Assembly: GCF_002564105.1 (NCBI RefSeq)
Contig: NZ_PDBX01000001.1
Coordinates: 434,001 to 498,000, forward strand
DNA length: 64,000 nt
Reading direction: 5' to 3'
From: Collimonas sp. PA-H2
GTDB lineage: Bacteria > Pseudomonadota > Gammaproteobacteria > Burkholderiales > Burkholderiaceae_D
The stretch's first letter is position 1. Every line of letters begins with the position of its first letter. Under the pieces are notes generated by a model. The model saw only the letters and a list, made by a program, of their open reading frames with translations. It did not search any database and was not told the origin of the DNA. Below, in pieces: positions 35,677 through 45,714 of this stretch. The position numbers and the translations under genes were made by a program.

Positions 35677-37125
35677 CTAGAAATGGTATTTGGCCGACAG
35701 ATCAACACGACTCATATAAGCCGTCTCATCGGCCAAGGTCTTACGCCGACCAAAGATGTACTCGGCACCAATATCAATATTCGTAACTGGATTCCAGATT
35801 AAGCCCAGATGCGACTGCAGAAGCTCACGATTAATCGCAAAATTACCTAAAGCGCCGTTACCGCTGCCTAAACCGTTGGCCATGGCGAAAGCAGTGTAGT
35901 CGTTGTTGAAATTGCGCTGAAATCCAATCGATCCATTAAAGCGCAAGGTAGCAGACGGCTTATGCTGATAACCGAGTACTACGCCGACTATTTTTTCAAG
36001 CAATAATTTGTGATTGACATCGTCGAAGAAGGCACCTTCAACATAGTTGAAGTAGCGGCCGATACCGGTACCGCCAGTAATCGCCCAGTTCATGGAATCG
36101 TCCCCCCAGGTTTTGTAAGTGCCGCTCGCGGCTACGCCATAGCCACGACGCGACAAAGAGATACTAGCACCGTCATTGAGGCGATTCTCTTGCGTCACCC
36201 CACGCAAGCTCACTGCGCCCCAGTCGAACGTCTTATCCCAACGCCCGACCAGATCCGGAACATGCGAAAAACCATTGGTATCGACTGCCCCGGTTCTGTC
36301 GAGCACGTAACTCACCGAATTTTCCAGAGCTACACTGAACTTGCCAAAATCCTTGGTCGGATAGGAGTAACGGATTTGCGGCTGACGGATAAATGTTGAA
36401 CCAATAGGTCCGTTGAAATCGACAGTTTCAGGGGCATTATCAACGTCCATGAAAGTTGACCAGGTCTGACCGATCAGGAAACCATTGAATTGGCCATAAG
36501 CCTCGCGCAGACGGAAATTGTAGCTATTGGTTGACTGCTGTGTATAAATATTCGCCGCAGTGCCTGATACCGCAGAATTGCCGGTGCGTGGGTCGTTGTT
36601 GAAATCACCTTCGACCTTGATACTGATCGGGCCATAAGAACTTGGCGTGCTAGTCTCAATGCCGAAACGCGATGTGCGTGCCGTCAAATAATCGCGGCCG
36701 GTTTTATTGGCTGAAATCGACGGGTCGTTCGGCCCTGCCGCGACACCGCGTAGCGGCGCATACGCCAAAAAAGTGGAATAGTCATTGCTGGAATTGTCGC
36801 CGCGCATTTCATGCGCCCAATTGAGCTCGCCAAATCCATAAAGATGCACAGAGGTTTCGGAATTGGGTAGACGGAAAGAACCCGGAATATCGCCAGCTAC
36901 CACTGCATCCTTGCTGCTCAACTCGACCTGCGCTATCCGATCAACTAAATCCTGCTGTGGCGCTACCGATTTGGCCTTTGTGAGCTGATTCAATTGTTCG
37001 CTCAGGCGTTTGATTTCCGCGCGCATTTGTTCAAAGTCTTGTGCTGTCTGCGCGTAGGATGGAATAATGATGCCAGAGAAAATGAATACGATAGACGTAC
37101 TCAGGCATGTGTACTTCAATTTCAT
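35677..37125 (-). CDS. DcaP-like trimeric outer-membrane porin
   Basis: About 482 residues from ATG 37125 (AGGAGAC ribosome-binding site). After the signal peptide (ending Ser-Tyr-Ala) comes a short coiled coil (QDFEQMRAEIKRLSEQLNQL), then RLPNSETSVHLYGFGELNWA, which opens a long beta-barrel ending in Tyr-His-Phe. An N-terminal coiled coil and a C-terminal Phe-ended barrel are typical of DcaP-family porins, which admit organic acids. Downstream of a polar amino-acid ABC transporter, it is likely the outer-membrane entry for histidine, urocanate or related substrates (inference). Confidence 0.75.
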   Translation of the reverse strand: MKLKYTCLSTSIVFIFSGIIIPSYAQTAQDFEQMRAEIKRLSEQLNQLTKAKSVAPQQDLVDRIAQVELSSKDAVVAGDIPGSFRLPNSETSVHLYGFGELNWAHEMRGDNSSNDYSTFLAYAPLRGVAAGPNDPSISANKTGRDYLTARTSRFGIETSTPSSYGPISIKVEGDFNNDPRTGNSAVSGTAANIYTQQSTNSYNFRLREAYGQFNGFLIGQTWSTFMDVDNAPETVDFNGPIGSTFIRQPQIRYSYPTKDFGKFSVALENSVSYVLDRTGAVDTNGFSHVPDLVGRWDKTFDWGAVSLRGVTQENRLNDGASISLSRRGYGVAASGTYKTWGDDSMNWAITGGTGIGRYFNYVEGAFFDDVNHKLLLEKIVGVVLGYQHKPSATLRFNGSIGFQRNFNNDYTAFAMANGLGSGNGALGNFAINRELLQSHLGLIWNPVTNIDIGAEYIFGRRKTLADETAYMSRVDLSAKYHF

Positions 37126-37162
37126 TTCTGTCTCCTGATTAATTGTTTTATCTTTTTCGTTA

Positions 37163-37930
37163 CTAACTAATTTTTCCGACGAATGCACGAATCCGTTCAT
37201 TGCGTGCATTGCTAAAAAATTCCGCGGGCGGTGCCTCTTCGAGAATTTCGCCTTTTTCGAAAAAAATGACACGATCCGCCACTTCGCGAGCAAAGCCCAT
37301 TTCGTGAGTGACGACGATCATGGTCATACCGGAACGTGCCAAATCTTTCATCACGTCGAGCACCTCTTTGATCATCTCAGGATCGAGTGCACTGGTCGGC
37401 TCGTCAAATAGCATCACTTTTGGCTGCATCGCCAGCGCCCGGGCAATCGCCACACGCTGTGCTTGTCCACCAGAAATCTGGTGTGGATACTTGTGCGCAT
37501 GATCCGCCAACCCCACTTTCGCCAGTAGCTCCTGGGCAGCTACTTCAGCCTGGGCACGCGTGACATCACGCAAGCGACGTGGTGCCAGGGTCACGTTGTC
37601 CAGTACTGTCAAATGTGGAAAAAGATTAAAACTCTGGAACACCATACCCACTTCACGTCGTACAGCATCGATATGCTTGAGATCAGCATTGAGTTCAATA
37701 CCATCGATCACGATGTTGCCGGTGTCGTGAGTTTCTAGTCGATTCAACATCCGCAGAAATGTGGACTTTCCCGACCCTGATGCGCCGATAATGACCGTCA
37801 CCTCTCCTTGATAAAATGCGGTGGACACATCCTTGATGACATGGAAACTGCCAAAGTGCTTGTTCACCTTATCTGCCGTAATCAATGGCGTTTTTTCGCT
37901 AGACTGTAGCGTGCGGTCTACGGAGTTCAT
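37163..37930 (-). CDS. ATP-binding protein of polar amino-acid ABC transporter
   Basis: 255 residues from ATG 37930, with GAGGAAAAA just upstream. An in-frame ATG at 37948 forms an ATGA overlap with the permease stop but has a weak ribosome-binding site. Walker A is GASGSGKST, the signature [15 protein letters not shown], and Walker [15 protein letters not shown], followed by the switch His in VVTHEMGF. It is of the GlnQ/HisP subfamily, energising uptake through the adjacent permease and binding protein. Confidence 0.92.
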   Translation of the reverse strand: MNSVDRTLQSSEKTPLITADKVNKHFGSFHVIKDVSTAFYQGEVTVIIGASGSGKSTFLRMLNRLETHDTGNIVIDGIELNADLKHIDAVRREVGMVFQSFNLFPHLTVLDNVTLAPRRLRDVTRAQAEVAAQELLAKVGLADHAHKYPHQISGGQAQRVAIARALAMQPKVMLFDEPTSALDPEMIKEVLDVMKDLARSGMTMIVVTHEMGFAREVADRVIFFEKGEILEEAPPAEFFSNARNERIRAFVGKIS

Positions 37931-37944
37931 TATTTTTTCCTCGA

Positions 37945-38730
37945 TCATTGATGACGCTCCACATCTAATTGCCGCTCAATAGCTCCCGAAATCTGGGTAA
38001 GCGCCGTAGTCAAGATCAAGTAAATGGAAGCAGTCGTGATGAAAACCGGAATCGGTTGGAACGTGACGGACTGGATGCGATTGCCAATATTCGACAATTC
38101 CACGACGCCAATCACGTATGCCAGACTGGAGTCTTTCAGCAACGACACGAAATTATTGACCAAAGGCGGCAACGCAATCCGGAAGCTTTGCGGAAAAATC
38201 ACATCACGAAAGGTTTGAAACGGGCTCAATCCCAATGAGCGTGCCGCTTCAGTCTGGCCCTTGTTGATCGCCAGGATGCCTGCACGAATAGCTTCCGCGT
38301 TGTAGGCGCCGGCGTTTAAAGCCAGTGCTACCACTGCTGAATTGAAGTCAGATAACTCTAGCCCCGGTACCAAACCTGGCAAGGCTAGGAAGACAAACAA
38401 CACCTGTACGAGTAATGGTGTGCCGCGGATGGCCCAAACATAAAAATTGGCCATCCACCGAAATGGTGGGAATTTGGATAGTTTGGCCAGCGCAGCAAGT
38501 ATGCCGAGCAGGATACCGATTGTGCCGGAGACGACGGTAAGCGCCATCGTGACTCGCGCACCTTCAGCGAATTGAATTGCCGCCGATTTGATAGGCTCTG
38601 GCATCCAGCTGAGCGGAATGGTCATTAGCCATAAAAATGCGACCAGACCCGCGGTCACCAATGCAATGGCAATAGCGCTACGCCGTTCGCGCGACCAGGC
38701 GACAGGAAAAAGTGTGATTGCAGCTCTCAA
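37945..38730 (-). CDS. Permease of polar amino-acid ABC transporter
   Basis: 261 residues starting at a TTG (38730) with a strong GGAGAGC ribosome-binding site. Six or so hydrophobic helices and the conserved EAA loop ([24 protein letters not shown] region) place it in the HisM/GlnP family of inner-membrane permeases. The N-terminal extension with an extra helix is longer than in minimal GlnP proteins. With only one permease gene, a homodimer is implied. Confidence 0.9.
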   Translation of the reverse strand: MRAAITLFPVAWSRERRSAIAIALVTAGLVAFLWLMTIPLSWMPEPIKSAAIQFAEGARVTMALTVVSGTIGILLGILAALAKLSKFPPFRWMANFYVWAIRGTPLLVQVLFVFLALPGLVPGLELSDFNSAVVALALNAGAYNAEAIRAGILAINKGQTEAARSLGLSPFQTFRDVIFPQSFRIALPPLVNNFVSLLKDSSLAYVIGVVELSNIGNRIQSVTFQPIPVFITTASIYLILTTALTQISGAIERQLDVERHQ

Positions 38731-38790
38731 TTAGCTCTCCTCTATAACTGAACTGTGCGACAAGGCAGTATTACTGGGCTGTAAAATTGA

Positions 38791-39555
38791 TTAATGACAT
38801 TGAATATCTTCATGCATATATTTTTCAGTGATGGCGTGATATGTGCCATCGAGCATGATTTCTGCCAGTGCCTTATTGATAGCTGTATCAAGAGAGCTAT
38901 TTCCCTTTTTAATGGCGGCCGCAATTTTTTCGACAAAAAGGTAATCTCCTTTTTTCAGTCCAGAATTTGGGCTAGCTTCCAGTGCGGCCTTGACAGCAAA
39001 CCGATCGCTCACCCACGCATCAACTCGACCATTCATCAAGGCAGAACGTGCATCCGGATCCTGCGGGAAATTTTTTACTTCTTTAATGGCAGGCAGCTTT
39101 CTGAGGCTATCCATGTAGGTCGTGCCGGTTAGCACTGCGACCGTTTTGCCGTTTAAGGACTCGACCGTATGTATGGCAGCGTCCTTGGAGACAATGACAC
39201 CGCCACTGCAATAAATCGGATTACTGAAAGAGACTGCCTTGGCGCGCTCCTCCGTAATGCCGATCGAATCCATCACCATGTCCCAACGATCTTGACGCAG
39301 ACCCGACAGCAGCGCGTCGAATGACAAAGCTTTCCATTCCACGGGCACGCCCATTTTTTTTGCAATCGCCTCGCCAAGTTCGATGTCTAAGCCGGTTAGT
39401 TTTGAACCTTGAAAATAACTAAATGGCGGATAAGTGCCTTCTGTGGCAATGACAATCTTCCCGTCCTTTTTAATTTCCTCGAATGAGCGCGCCTGCACAG
39501 CCGCACACACCACCAGACTTGCCATCGCTGTTACTAAGAATTTGATCGTCTTCAT
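38791..39555 (-). CDS. Periplasmic amino-acid-binding protein
   Basis: 254 residues with a GGAGGACAC ribosome-binding site. The signal peptide ends VVCAAVQA. The mature part has the family-3 solute-binding pattern: IVIATEGTYPPFSYFQG, LTGLDIELGEAIAKKMG, and WDMVMDSIGITEERAKAVSFS. The ligand is a polar amino acid. Histidine or urocanate is suggested by the hut context and a HutC-like palindrome upstream, but not by residues I can read. Confidence 0.9.
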   Translation of the reverse strand: MKTIKFLVTAMASLVVCAAVQARSFEEIKKDGKIVIATEGTYPPFSYFQGSKLTGLDIELGEAIAKKMGVPVEWKALSFDALLSGLRQDRWDMVMDSIGITEERAKAVSFSNPIYCSGGVIVSKDAAIHTVESLNGKTVAVLTGTTYMDSLRKLPAIKEVKNFPQDPDARSALMNGRVDAWVSDRFAVKAALEASPNSGLKKGDYLFVEKIAAAIKKGNSSLDTAINKALAEIMLDGTYHAITEKYMHEDIQCH

Positions 39556-40218
39556 GTGTCCTCCAATTGGATGTTTTACTGATGAATACCTTTTTTGTAC
39601 TTCAAACGTACGCGGACTAAGATCCGTCTCTTATCAAATAATAATTATCATAAAGGAAATTTATTTAGTCGCCCTTTTTGATTTCTTTTACGCAACCCCG
39701 ATTTGCCGCCTCACCAATGAAACGCTGCGGCATTGCCTTGATGTCTTAGTTATATTGTCTATATTTTTACCGTAAATTCTCATAAGTTGAATATACCAAT
39801 ATGAGATTAAATCAAAATAAAAGTATATACAACTAAAATTAAATTAAAAACGAAAATAGTGGCCGTCAACCTACATTCGATTGATACGAAGAACGGCGAG
39901 ATTGGCTTCAGGCAACGAATTGAAGCAATTATCGAAAATAAAAATCATTGGGGAATTTGGCAAAACGCCAACGAGAAAGCAACACACGAAATGCCGTTAC
40001 ACGCTGATTTGATTGCATAGAAGTCCCACGCGCATTGAATGTTTTTGAGAGCGGCCGATAAGGCCTGATAAGAAAGCCGACATCGCAACACAGGTGCTGC
40101 AGATGTGCTAATTGAAATTTCCTGACCAGCCGTTGATTCAATCGTCGCGCCCGCTATTTTTAGCGCACGCTAGGCCTTAATCGGATCAACCGAGAATTTC
40201 CCTAACCAACGACACTAC
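39556..40218. other. Intergenic region upstream of the transporter operon
   Basis: About 660 bases, AT-rich between 39590 and 39860, with no credible gene. The 70-codon minus-strand frame at 39929-40141 lacks a family match and a good ribosome-binding site. It contains the HutC-like site at 39822-39834 and should hold the transporter promoter. Confidence 0.5.
39822..39834. promoter_or_regulatory. Putative HutC operator upstream of the ABC transporter operon
   Basis: AGTATATACAACT shares the core TATATACAA with the perfect palindrome in the hutU-hutC gap. It lies about 270 bases upstream of the binding-protein start, so it would bring transporter and porin under the same histidine/urocanate control. 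The palindrome is imperfect. Confidence 0.5.
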
Positions 40219-41205
40219 TCAAGCTGCCATGTTGTTGGCTATCCGCGCCACCAGACGGGCCGCGATACGCGCACTGCGGTTGTCAATATCATGTACTGGA
40301 TTCAACTCGGCGACATCTGCGAGCCGCAATTTACCGGACATGGTCACGATATCCAGCAAAGATTCGACCGTCTCCAAGGCGACGCCATACACGGCGGGTG
40401 CGCTAACGCCGGGCATCACCGAGGCGGGAAGAACGTCCAGGCAGATAGTAAAATAAACGTCATCGACCTCATCCAAAAACTGTTGCAGCGTTACTGCGGT
40501 TTCCGATATATTGCTCGCCCCCATGTCTTCATCAAGCCGCCAGACCACACCCAATTGTTCCGCTCGTTCGAACAAGGCTGCGGTATTAGCGAACGCGCTC
40601 ACACCTAGACAACAGTAACGGAATGGCCAGCCTCGGGCAACGCAATCTTCGGCAATCTGGCGAAATGGCGTACCTGAACTGGCGCGTTCACCCAGCCGCA
40701 AATCAAAATGGGCATCTAGATTGATGATGCCAACGCGAGGCGTCTTTTCTTTTCCTGCTTCCCGTTGAGTAAGATGCGTCGCCAAGCCATTAAAACTGCC
40801 ATAGGCAATTTCATGTCCTCCACCCAACCCAATCGGAAACAGGCCGTGTGCCAGCAATTCAGCCAGTACGGCAGAGAATGCCATCTGCGCTGCTTCCAAG
40901 CCATCCTCTATAACATTCGCGCTAGAGCCGATGCAAATGACATCGCCGGCATCAACTATTGTCTTGCATTGATGTACAGGCATATTACCTAGCGCACTGC
41001 GAATTGCATCCGGCCCTTCCTTGGCGCCAACCCGGCCATGATTGCGCGCCACCCCTGCATCGCAGGCAAATCCTAACAAGGCTATGGCTCCGGCTGGAGA
41101 TGCGCTTGTAATTGGTACGACGATTTGATGCCAGCGTTGACCTTGCTGACCTTCGAGTGCATCAATCCGCCCTCGCCAACGCGTCATGTCGGGCGCCACG
41201 TTCAT
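40219..41205 (-). CDS. hutG: Formimidoylglutamase (arginase superfamily)
   Basis: 328 residues with a GGAGAAG ribosome-binding site. It has the Mn-binding motifs of the arginase/agmatinase superfamily: GLGGGHEIAYGS, INLDAHFDLR and CLDVLPASVMPG. In the hut context it hydrolyses N-formimidoyl-glutamate to glutamate and formamide. It follows hutH after a 127-base gap. Its presence implies the one-step HutG route rather than the HutF two-step route. Confidence 0.88.
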   Translation of the reverse strand: MNVAPDMTRWRGRIDALEGQQGQRWHQIVVPITSASPAGAIALLGFACDAGVARNHGRVGAKEGPDAIRSALGNMPVHQCKTIVDAGDVICIGSSANVIEDGLEAAQMAFSAVLAELLAHGLFPIGLGGGHEIAYGSFNGLATHLTQREAGKEKTPRVGIINLDAHFDLRLGERASSGTPFRQIAEDCVARGWPFRYCCLGVSAFANTAALFERAEQLGVVWRLDEDMGASNISETAVTLQQFLDEVDDVYFTICLDVLPASVMPGVSAPAVYGVALETVESLLDIVTMSGKLRLADVAELNPVHDIDNRSARIAARLVARIANNMAA

Positions 41206-41332
41206 CCACTTCTCCGATGTCGATTGTTAGGAATTACTTGTAAATCGTAAAAATTCAAGGCGTGCCAAGCAGATCACTTCTAACGCGACCGCATTAATGT
41301 GCAACACACCCCCAATTTTTTACGGCTTTTTT

Positions 41333-42880
41333 TTACGCAAACAAAGGCACGAACAATTCCTTGCAGGACGCACTTAACGTGCCGTTAAGTACCAGCCGTT
41401 TCGCCGCCTCGATATCCGGGGCAAAGAACCGATCTGAGGCATAGTACGGGACGTGCGCACGCACTACCTTATGCACTTGCTCCAATGCTGAAGAACTTGT
41501 CAATGGACGATGAAAATCAAGCCCTTGTGCAGCAGCCAGCAATTCGATGCCAACAATTACCGCGGTGTTGTGAGCCATCTCGTGCAAACGCCTCGCAGCG
41601 AAAGTTGCCATACTTACATGATCCTCCTGATTGGCTGACGTCGGCAAACTGTCGACGCTGGCTGGATGCGCCATTGATTTGTTCTCCGAAGCTAGAGCAG
41701 CGGCGGTCACATGGGCGATCATGAACCCAGAATTGACGCCGGGGTCCCTGACCAGGAACGGTGGCAATCCTGATAGCGAGGCATCGATCAGCAAAGCAAT
41801 CCGACGTTCTGACAAAGCACCTATTTCAGCGATCGCCAGTGCCAGCGTGTCTGCCGCAAACGCAACCGGCTCCGCATGAAAATTACCGCCGGAAATAACG
41901 GTGCTGTGTTCAGCATCGGCAAAAATCAAAGGATTGTCGGTAACCGCATTAGCTTCTATGAGCAAGGTGCGCGCAGCATTGTTGATGATATCGATACAAG
42001 CGCCCATGACTTGCGGCTGGCAACGCAGACTGTATGGATCCTGTACGCGTTCATCTTCCACAAAATGCGATTCTCGGATAGCGCTACCTGTCAGCAGCTT
42101 ACGATAGATCTTTGCTGACGCAATTTGGCCAAGTTGTCCTCGCACTTCATGCACGCGCGGATCGAACGGCGCGTCGCTGCCTTTAGCCGCATCAACCGAC
42201 AATGCACCAACCACCGTACCAGCTTCCAACATGCGCTCCGCCATGAACAAGCCGTGCAGCGCCAAGGCTGTCGACACCTGAGTACCGTTGATCAGTGCCA
42301 GACCTTCTTTCGCAGCCAGCACCACGGGCGCTATGCCGGCCTGTTTCAATGCGTCTCGCGCCGCCACGATTTCCCCATTGACGCGCACATCACCCTCGCC
42401 AAGCAAGGCCAGCGTCATATGGGACAATGGCGCCAAATCGCCCGAGGCGCCCACTGATCCTTTCGCAGGAATGGCAGGCATGATTCCCGCATTCACCAAA
42501 GCAATAAGGCTATCGATAACCAGCGCCCGGATACCGGAAAAGCCACGCGCCAGGCTACCGATCTTCATCAGCATGATCAGACGTACCACAGAATCGCTCA
42601 ATAACTCGCCGGTTCCTACCGAATGCGACAGAATCAAGTTGCGCTGCAATTGCTCCAGCTGTGCATCCGGAATACGGGTTTTTGCAAGAATGCCGAAGCC
42701 GGTATTAATGCCATAAGCTGCATCGCCGCGCGCGACGATACGCTGTACCGCATCTGCCGACGCATGAATGCCAGGATAAGCTGAAGCCACCAACTTCACT
42801 TGCAGGGGCTGCTCCCAGATGTTGCGTAGATTTGCCAGTGAAAATTGGCCCGGCTCTAATATCAATGTTGGTTGTGTCAT
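41333..42880 (-). CDS. hutH: Histidine ammonia-lyase
   Basis: 515 residues from ATG 42880, the usual HutH length. An upstream in-frame TTG would overlap hutU and add 17 residues. The Ala-Ser-Gly that cyclises to the MIO prosthetic group is in [15 protein letters not shown]. Other conserved stretches are YGINTGFG near the N-terminus and [18 protein letters not shown]. It converts L-histidine to urocanate and ammonia, the first step of the pathway. Downstream of hutU in the same transcript. Confidence 0.95.
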   Translation of the reverse strand: MTQPTLILEPGQFSLANLRNIWEQPLQVKLVASAYPGIHASADAVQRIVARGDAAYGINTGFGILAKTRIPDAQLEQLQRNLILSHSVGTGELLSDSVVRLIMLMKIGSLARGFSGIRALVIDSLIALVNAGIMPAIPAKGSVGASGDLAPLSHMTLALLGEGDVRVNGEIVAARDALKQAGIAPVVLAAKEGLALINGTQVSTALALHGLFMAERMLEAGTVVGALSVDAAKGSDAPFDPRVHEVRGQLGQIASAKIYRKLLTGSAIRESHFVEDERVQDPYSLRCQPQVMGACIDIINNAARTLLIEANAVTDNPLIFADAEHSTVISGGNFHAEPVAFAADTLALAIAEIGALSERRIALLIDASLSGLPPFLVRDPGVNSGFMIAHVTAAALASENKSMAHPASVDSLPTSANQEDHVSMATFAARRLHEMAHNTAVIVGIELLAAAQGLDFHRPLTSSSALEQVHKVVRAHVPYYASDRFFAPDIEAAKRLVLNGTLSASCKELFVPLFA

Positions 42881-42923
42881 GAAAGTCTTCGCTAAGTTCG
42901 GTTGGCTGGAATGGTAGTGATGT

Positions 42924-44642
42924 TCAATCAATCATCGGCAGATGCAAATGATTGCGCTTCGCACAATCAACAGCGGTCTCGTATCCGGCATCTGCATGAC
43001 GCATCACGCCGGAACCACAGTCGTTGATCAATACACGCTCGAGCCGTTTAGCGGCGGCATCAGTCCCATCGGCGACGATCACCATGCCCGAATGCTGTGA
43101 GTAGCCCATACCAACACCGCCACCATGGTGCAGCGATACCCAGCTGGCACCCCCCGCGGTATTTAGCAGCGCATTCAGGAGTGGCCAATCGGAAACCGCG
43201 TCGGTGCCATCCTTCATACCTTCTGTTTCACGATTGGGACTAGCGACGGATCCAGTATCCAGATGATCGCGGCCAATGACGATCGGTGCTTTCAGTTCAC
43301 CTGTACGCACCATCTCGTTGAATGCCAGGCCGGCTATATGACGTTCGCCTAGACCAAGCCAGCAAATTCGTGCGGGTAAACCTTGAAATGCAATGCGGTC
43401 ATGCGCCATGTCCAGCCAATTATGAACGTGCTTATTGCCTGGAAACAGCTCCTTGATCTTGGCATCTGTCTTGTAGATATCTTCCGGATCACCCGACAGT
43501 GCCACCCACCTGAACGGCCCTTTGCCTTCACAAAACATTGGACGAATATAGGCAGGTACAAAACCAGGGAAAGCGAACGAATCCTGCACGCCCTGATCAA
43601 AGGCAACTTGGCGAATGTTGTTGCCATAGTCAACAGTTGGAATACCCATTGCATGAAAATCGAGCATCGCTTGCACATGTTTCGCACAAGAAGCGGCTGC
43701 GTCCCACGTCAAACGAGCATGTTGACTAGTGTCCTGTTGCGCTGCTTTCCATTCGGTGACGCTCCAGCCGGATGGCAAATAACCATTGATCAGATCATGT
43801 GCCGAAGTTTGATCGGTCACGAGATCCGGCCGAATGCCTCCCGCCTTGGCGCGTTTAACCAGTTCCGGCAAGATGTCTGCAGCATTGCCCAACAAACCAA
43901 TCGATATCGCCTCCTTGCGCTCACAATGATGTTGAATCAGTGCAATGGCGTCATCGATATCTTTGGCCTGTTTATCGACATAACGAGTGCGCAGACGAAA
44001 ATCGATACTGCTTTGCTGGCATTCGATGTTCAGCGACACTGCTCCTGCCAAGGTAGCAGCCAATGGCTGTGCCCCTCCCATGCCACCCAAGCCTGCTGTC
44101 AGAATCCAGCGACCACGCCAATCATCGTTGAAATGCTGTTTGCCGGCTTCAACGAAGGTTTCATATGTTCCCTGCACAATCCCTTGGCTACCTATGTAGA
44201 TCCAGCTACCGGCCGTCATTTGGCCGTACATGAACAGGCCTTTACGATCGAGCTCATTGAAGTGTTCCCAATTTGCCCATTTAGGCACCAGATTCGAATT
44301 GGCGATCAGCACTCGCGGTGCATCGGCATGAGTCTTAAACACACCAACCGGCTTACCTGATTGCACCAGCAGAGTTTCGTCGTCATTCAAGTCTTTCAGC
44401 ACATTCAGAATTTTGTCGAAGCATTCCCAATTACGGGCAGCGCGACCAATGCCGCCATATACCACTAAATGTTTAGGATTTTCTGCCACTTCTGGGTCAA
44501 GATTGTTTTGTAGCATCCGATAGGCCGCTTCCGCCTGCCAACTTTTACACACCTTTTCGACACCACGCGGTGCGCGAATGATGCGACTGGCGTCGTAACG
44601 AGGATCATGATCCAACTGTAGATTTTCCGATGAGGTGTTCAT
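42924..44642 (-). CDS. hutU: Urocanate hydratase
   Basis: 572 residues, full length. Conserved urocanase stretches include [14 protein letters not shown], the dinucleotide-binding region [19 protein letters not shown], and near the end [19 protein letters not shown] with the catalytic region. NAD+-dependent hydration of urocanate gives imidazolonepropionate. It is the first gene of the minus-strand hut transcript, divergent from hutC across a 202-base gap containing the operator. Confidence 0.96.
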   Translation of the reverse strand: MNTSSENLQLDHDPRYDASRIIRAPRGVEKVCKSWQAEAAYRMLQNNLDPEVAENPKHLVVYGGIGRAARNWECFDKILNVLKDLNDDETLLVQSGKPVGVFKTHADAPRVLIANSNLVPKWANWEHFNELDRKGLFMYGQMTAGSWIYIGSQGIVQGTYETFVEAGKQHFNDDWRGRWILTAGLGGMGGAQPLAATLAGAVSLNIECQQSSIDFRLRTRYVDKQAKDIDDAIALIQHHCERKEAISIGLLGNAADILPELVKRAKAGGIRPDLVTDQTSAHDLINGYLPSGWSVTEWKAAQQDTSQHARLTWDAAASCAKHVQAMLDFHAMGIPTVDYGNNIRQVAFDQGVQDSFAFPGFVPAYIRPMFCEGKGPFRWVALSGDPEDIYKTDAKIKELFPGNKHVHNWLDMAHDRIAFQGLPARICWLGLGERHIAGLAFNEMVRTGELKAPIVIGRDHLDTGSVASPNRETEGMKDGTDAVSDWPLLNALLNTAGGASWVSLHHGGGVGMGYSQHSGMVIVADGTDAAAKRLERVLINDCGSGVMRHADAGYETAVDCAKRNHLHLPMID

Positions 44643-44726
44643 AGCAAGTTTCTTCTTTCAAGATAAAAACGGACTGAGAATAAGCGGCGCAAAAGGACAT
44701 AAGCGGAGCAGCCAGCAAATCCTAAT

Positions 44727-44738
44727 TTGTATATACAA
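44727..44738. promoter_or_regulatory. HutC operator in the hutU-hutC divergent promoter
   Basis: TTGTATATACAA is a perfect 12-bp palindrome located between the divergent hutU and hutC starts. It matches the known form of HutC binding sites (GntR-family palindromes containing TGTATATACA-like cores). It should let HutC repress both hutU and its own gene, relieved by urocanate. Confidence 0.75.
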
Positions 44739-44844
44739 CTAAGTCAATAATTATTTTATTTGATGATGCATTTGTTGCCGGTGATAAAATATCTAGTTGC
44801 AATGACATTAATCGCTCTAGGAAGAGAGCAAAAAGGAGAGTACT

Positions 44845-45564
44845 TTGGCAATACAAGGTGAGCGAACAGATATACCGATTTTTCAACGTATCAAGGAATA
44901 CATCCTGAATGAGATTCACTTGGGTCACTGGCGGGAGGGAGATGTAATTCCGACGGAATATGCTCTGTCCAAACAATTCGAGGTGTCGCGCATGACGGTC
45001 AACCGTGCATTGCGGGAACTGACATCCGAACAAATATTGAACCGCGTTCAGGGTTCAGGTACGTATGTCGCACAACAAAAATATCAGGCTGCGCTGCTGC
45101 AGGTTAAAAATATTGCCGAAGAAATCAGGGGCCGCGGTCACGTCCATAGCAGCAAACTCTATTGTCTTGAACGCAGTAAGGCGAACGAGTCATTAGCCAA
45201 TCAGTTTGAACTTCGCTATGGTCACCCGTTGTTCCATTCAATCATCGTGCATTTCGAAAACGACACTCCAATTCAGGTTGAAGATCGCTGGGTCAACCCT
45301 GATCTTGCGCCGGATTACATGGGATTGGATTTCTCTACAACAACACCTAACGAATACTTAATGACCGCAGCGCCGTTGCAAGGAGCTGATTACCGCATTG
45401 AAGCATGTATTGCGCCAAAGGAAATCGCCGAGATGCTGGCCATCAAACCTAAAGACCCCTGCCTTGTTCTCAAACGTAAAACTATCTCCGTCGGAGGCAT
45501 TGCCTCAGTAGCTATTATGTGGCACCCCGGACATCGCTATCAATTTGCAGGAAGTTTTAGTTAA
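44845..45564 (+). CDS. hutC: Histidine-utilisation repressor, GntR family with UTRA domain
   Basis: 239 residues, starting at TTG 44845 with AAAAGGAGAG six bases upstream. The N-terminal winged helix (IPIFQRIKEYILNEI; EYALSKQFEVSRMTVNRAL) and the C-terminal UTRA ligand-binding domain (VEDRWVNPDLAPDYMG) identify a HutC-type repressor responsive to urocanate. It is divergent from hutU and convergent with the tape-measure gene. The weak TTG start may keep repressor levels low. Confidence 0.92.
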   Translation: MAIQGERTDIPIFQRIKEYILNEIHLGHWREGDVIPTEYALSKQFEVSRMTVNRALRELTSEQILNRVQGSGTYVAQQKYQAALLQVKNIAEEIRGRGHVHSSKLYCLERSKANESLANQFELRYGHPLFHSIIVHFENDTPIQVEDRWVNPDLAPDYMGLDFSTTTPNEYLMTAAPLQGADYRIEACIAPKEIAEMLAIKPKDPCLVLKRKTISVGGIASVAIMWHPGHRYQFAGSFS

Positions 45565-45714
45565 ATTACTATTAAATAATCAGGTCAAAAAATCAAAAAT
45601 ATCTATCGATGATTCTACGCAGATTATAAAAATAAGAGCCAGATTGATGCATCTCGTATTGCATCGCCTTCACCTCTTAATAAATACCATCACACGAGCT
45701 ACTGAGCTTATTTT

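Noticed and set aside
39929..40141. Minus-strand frame in the gap downstream of the hut transporter promoter
   Set aside because: Low-quality 70-codon frame without ribosome-binding site or family resemblance.
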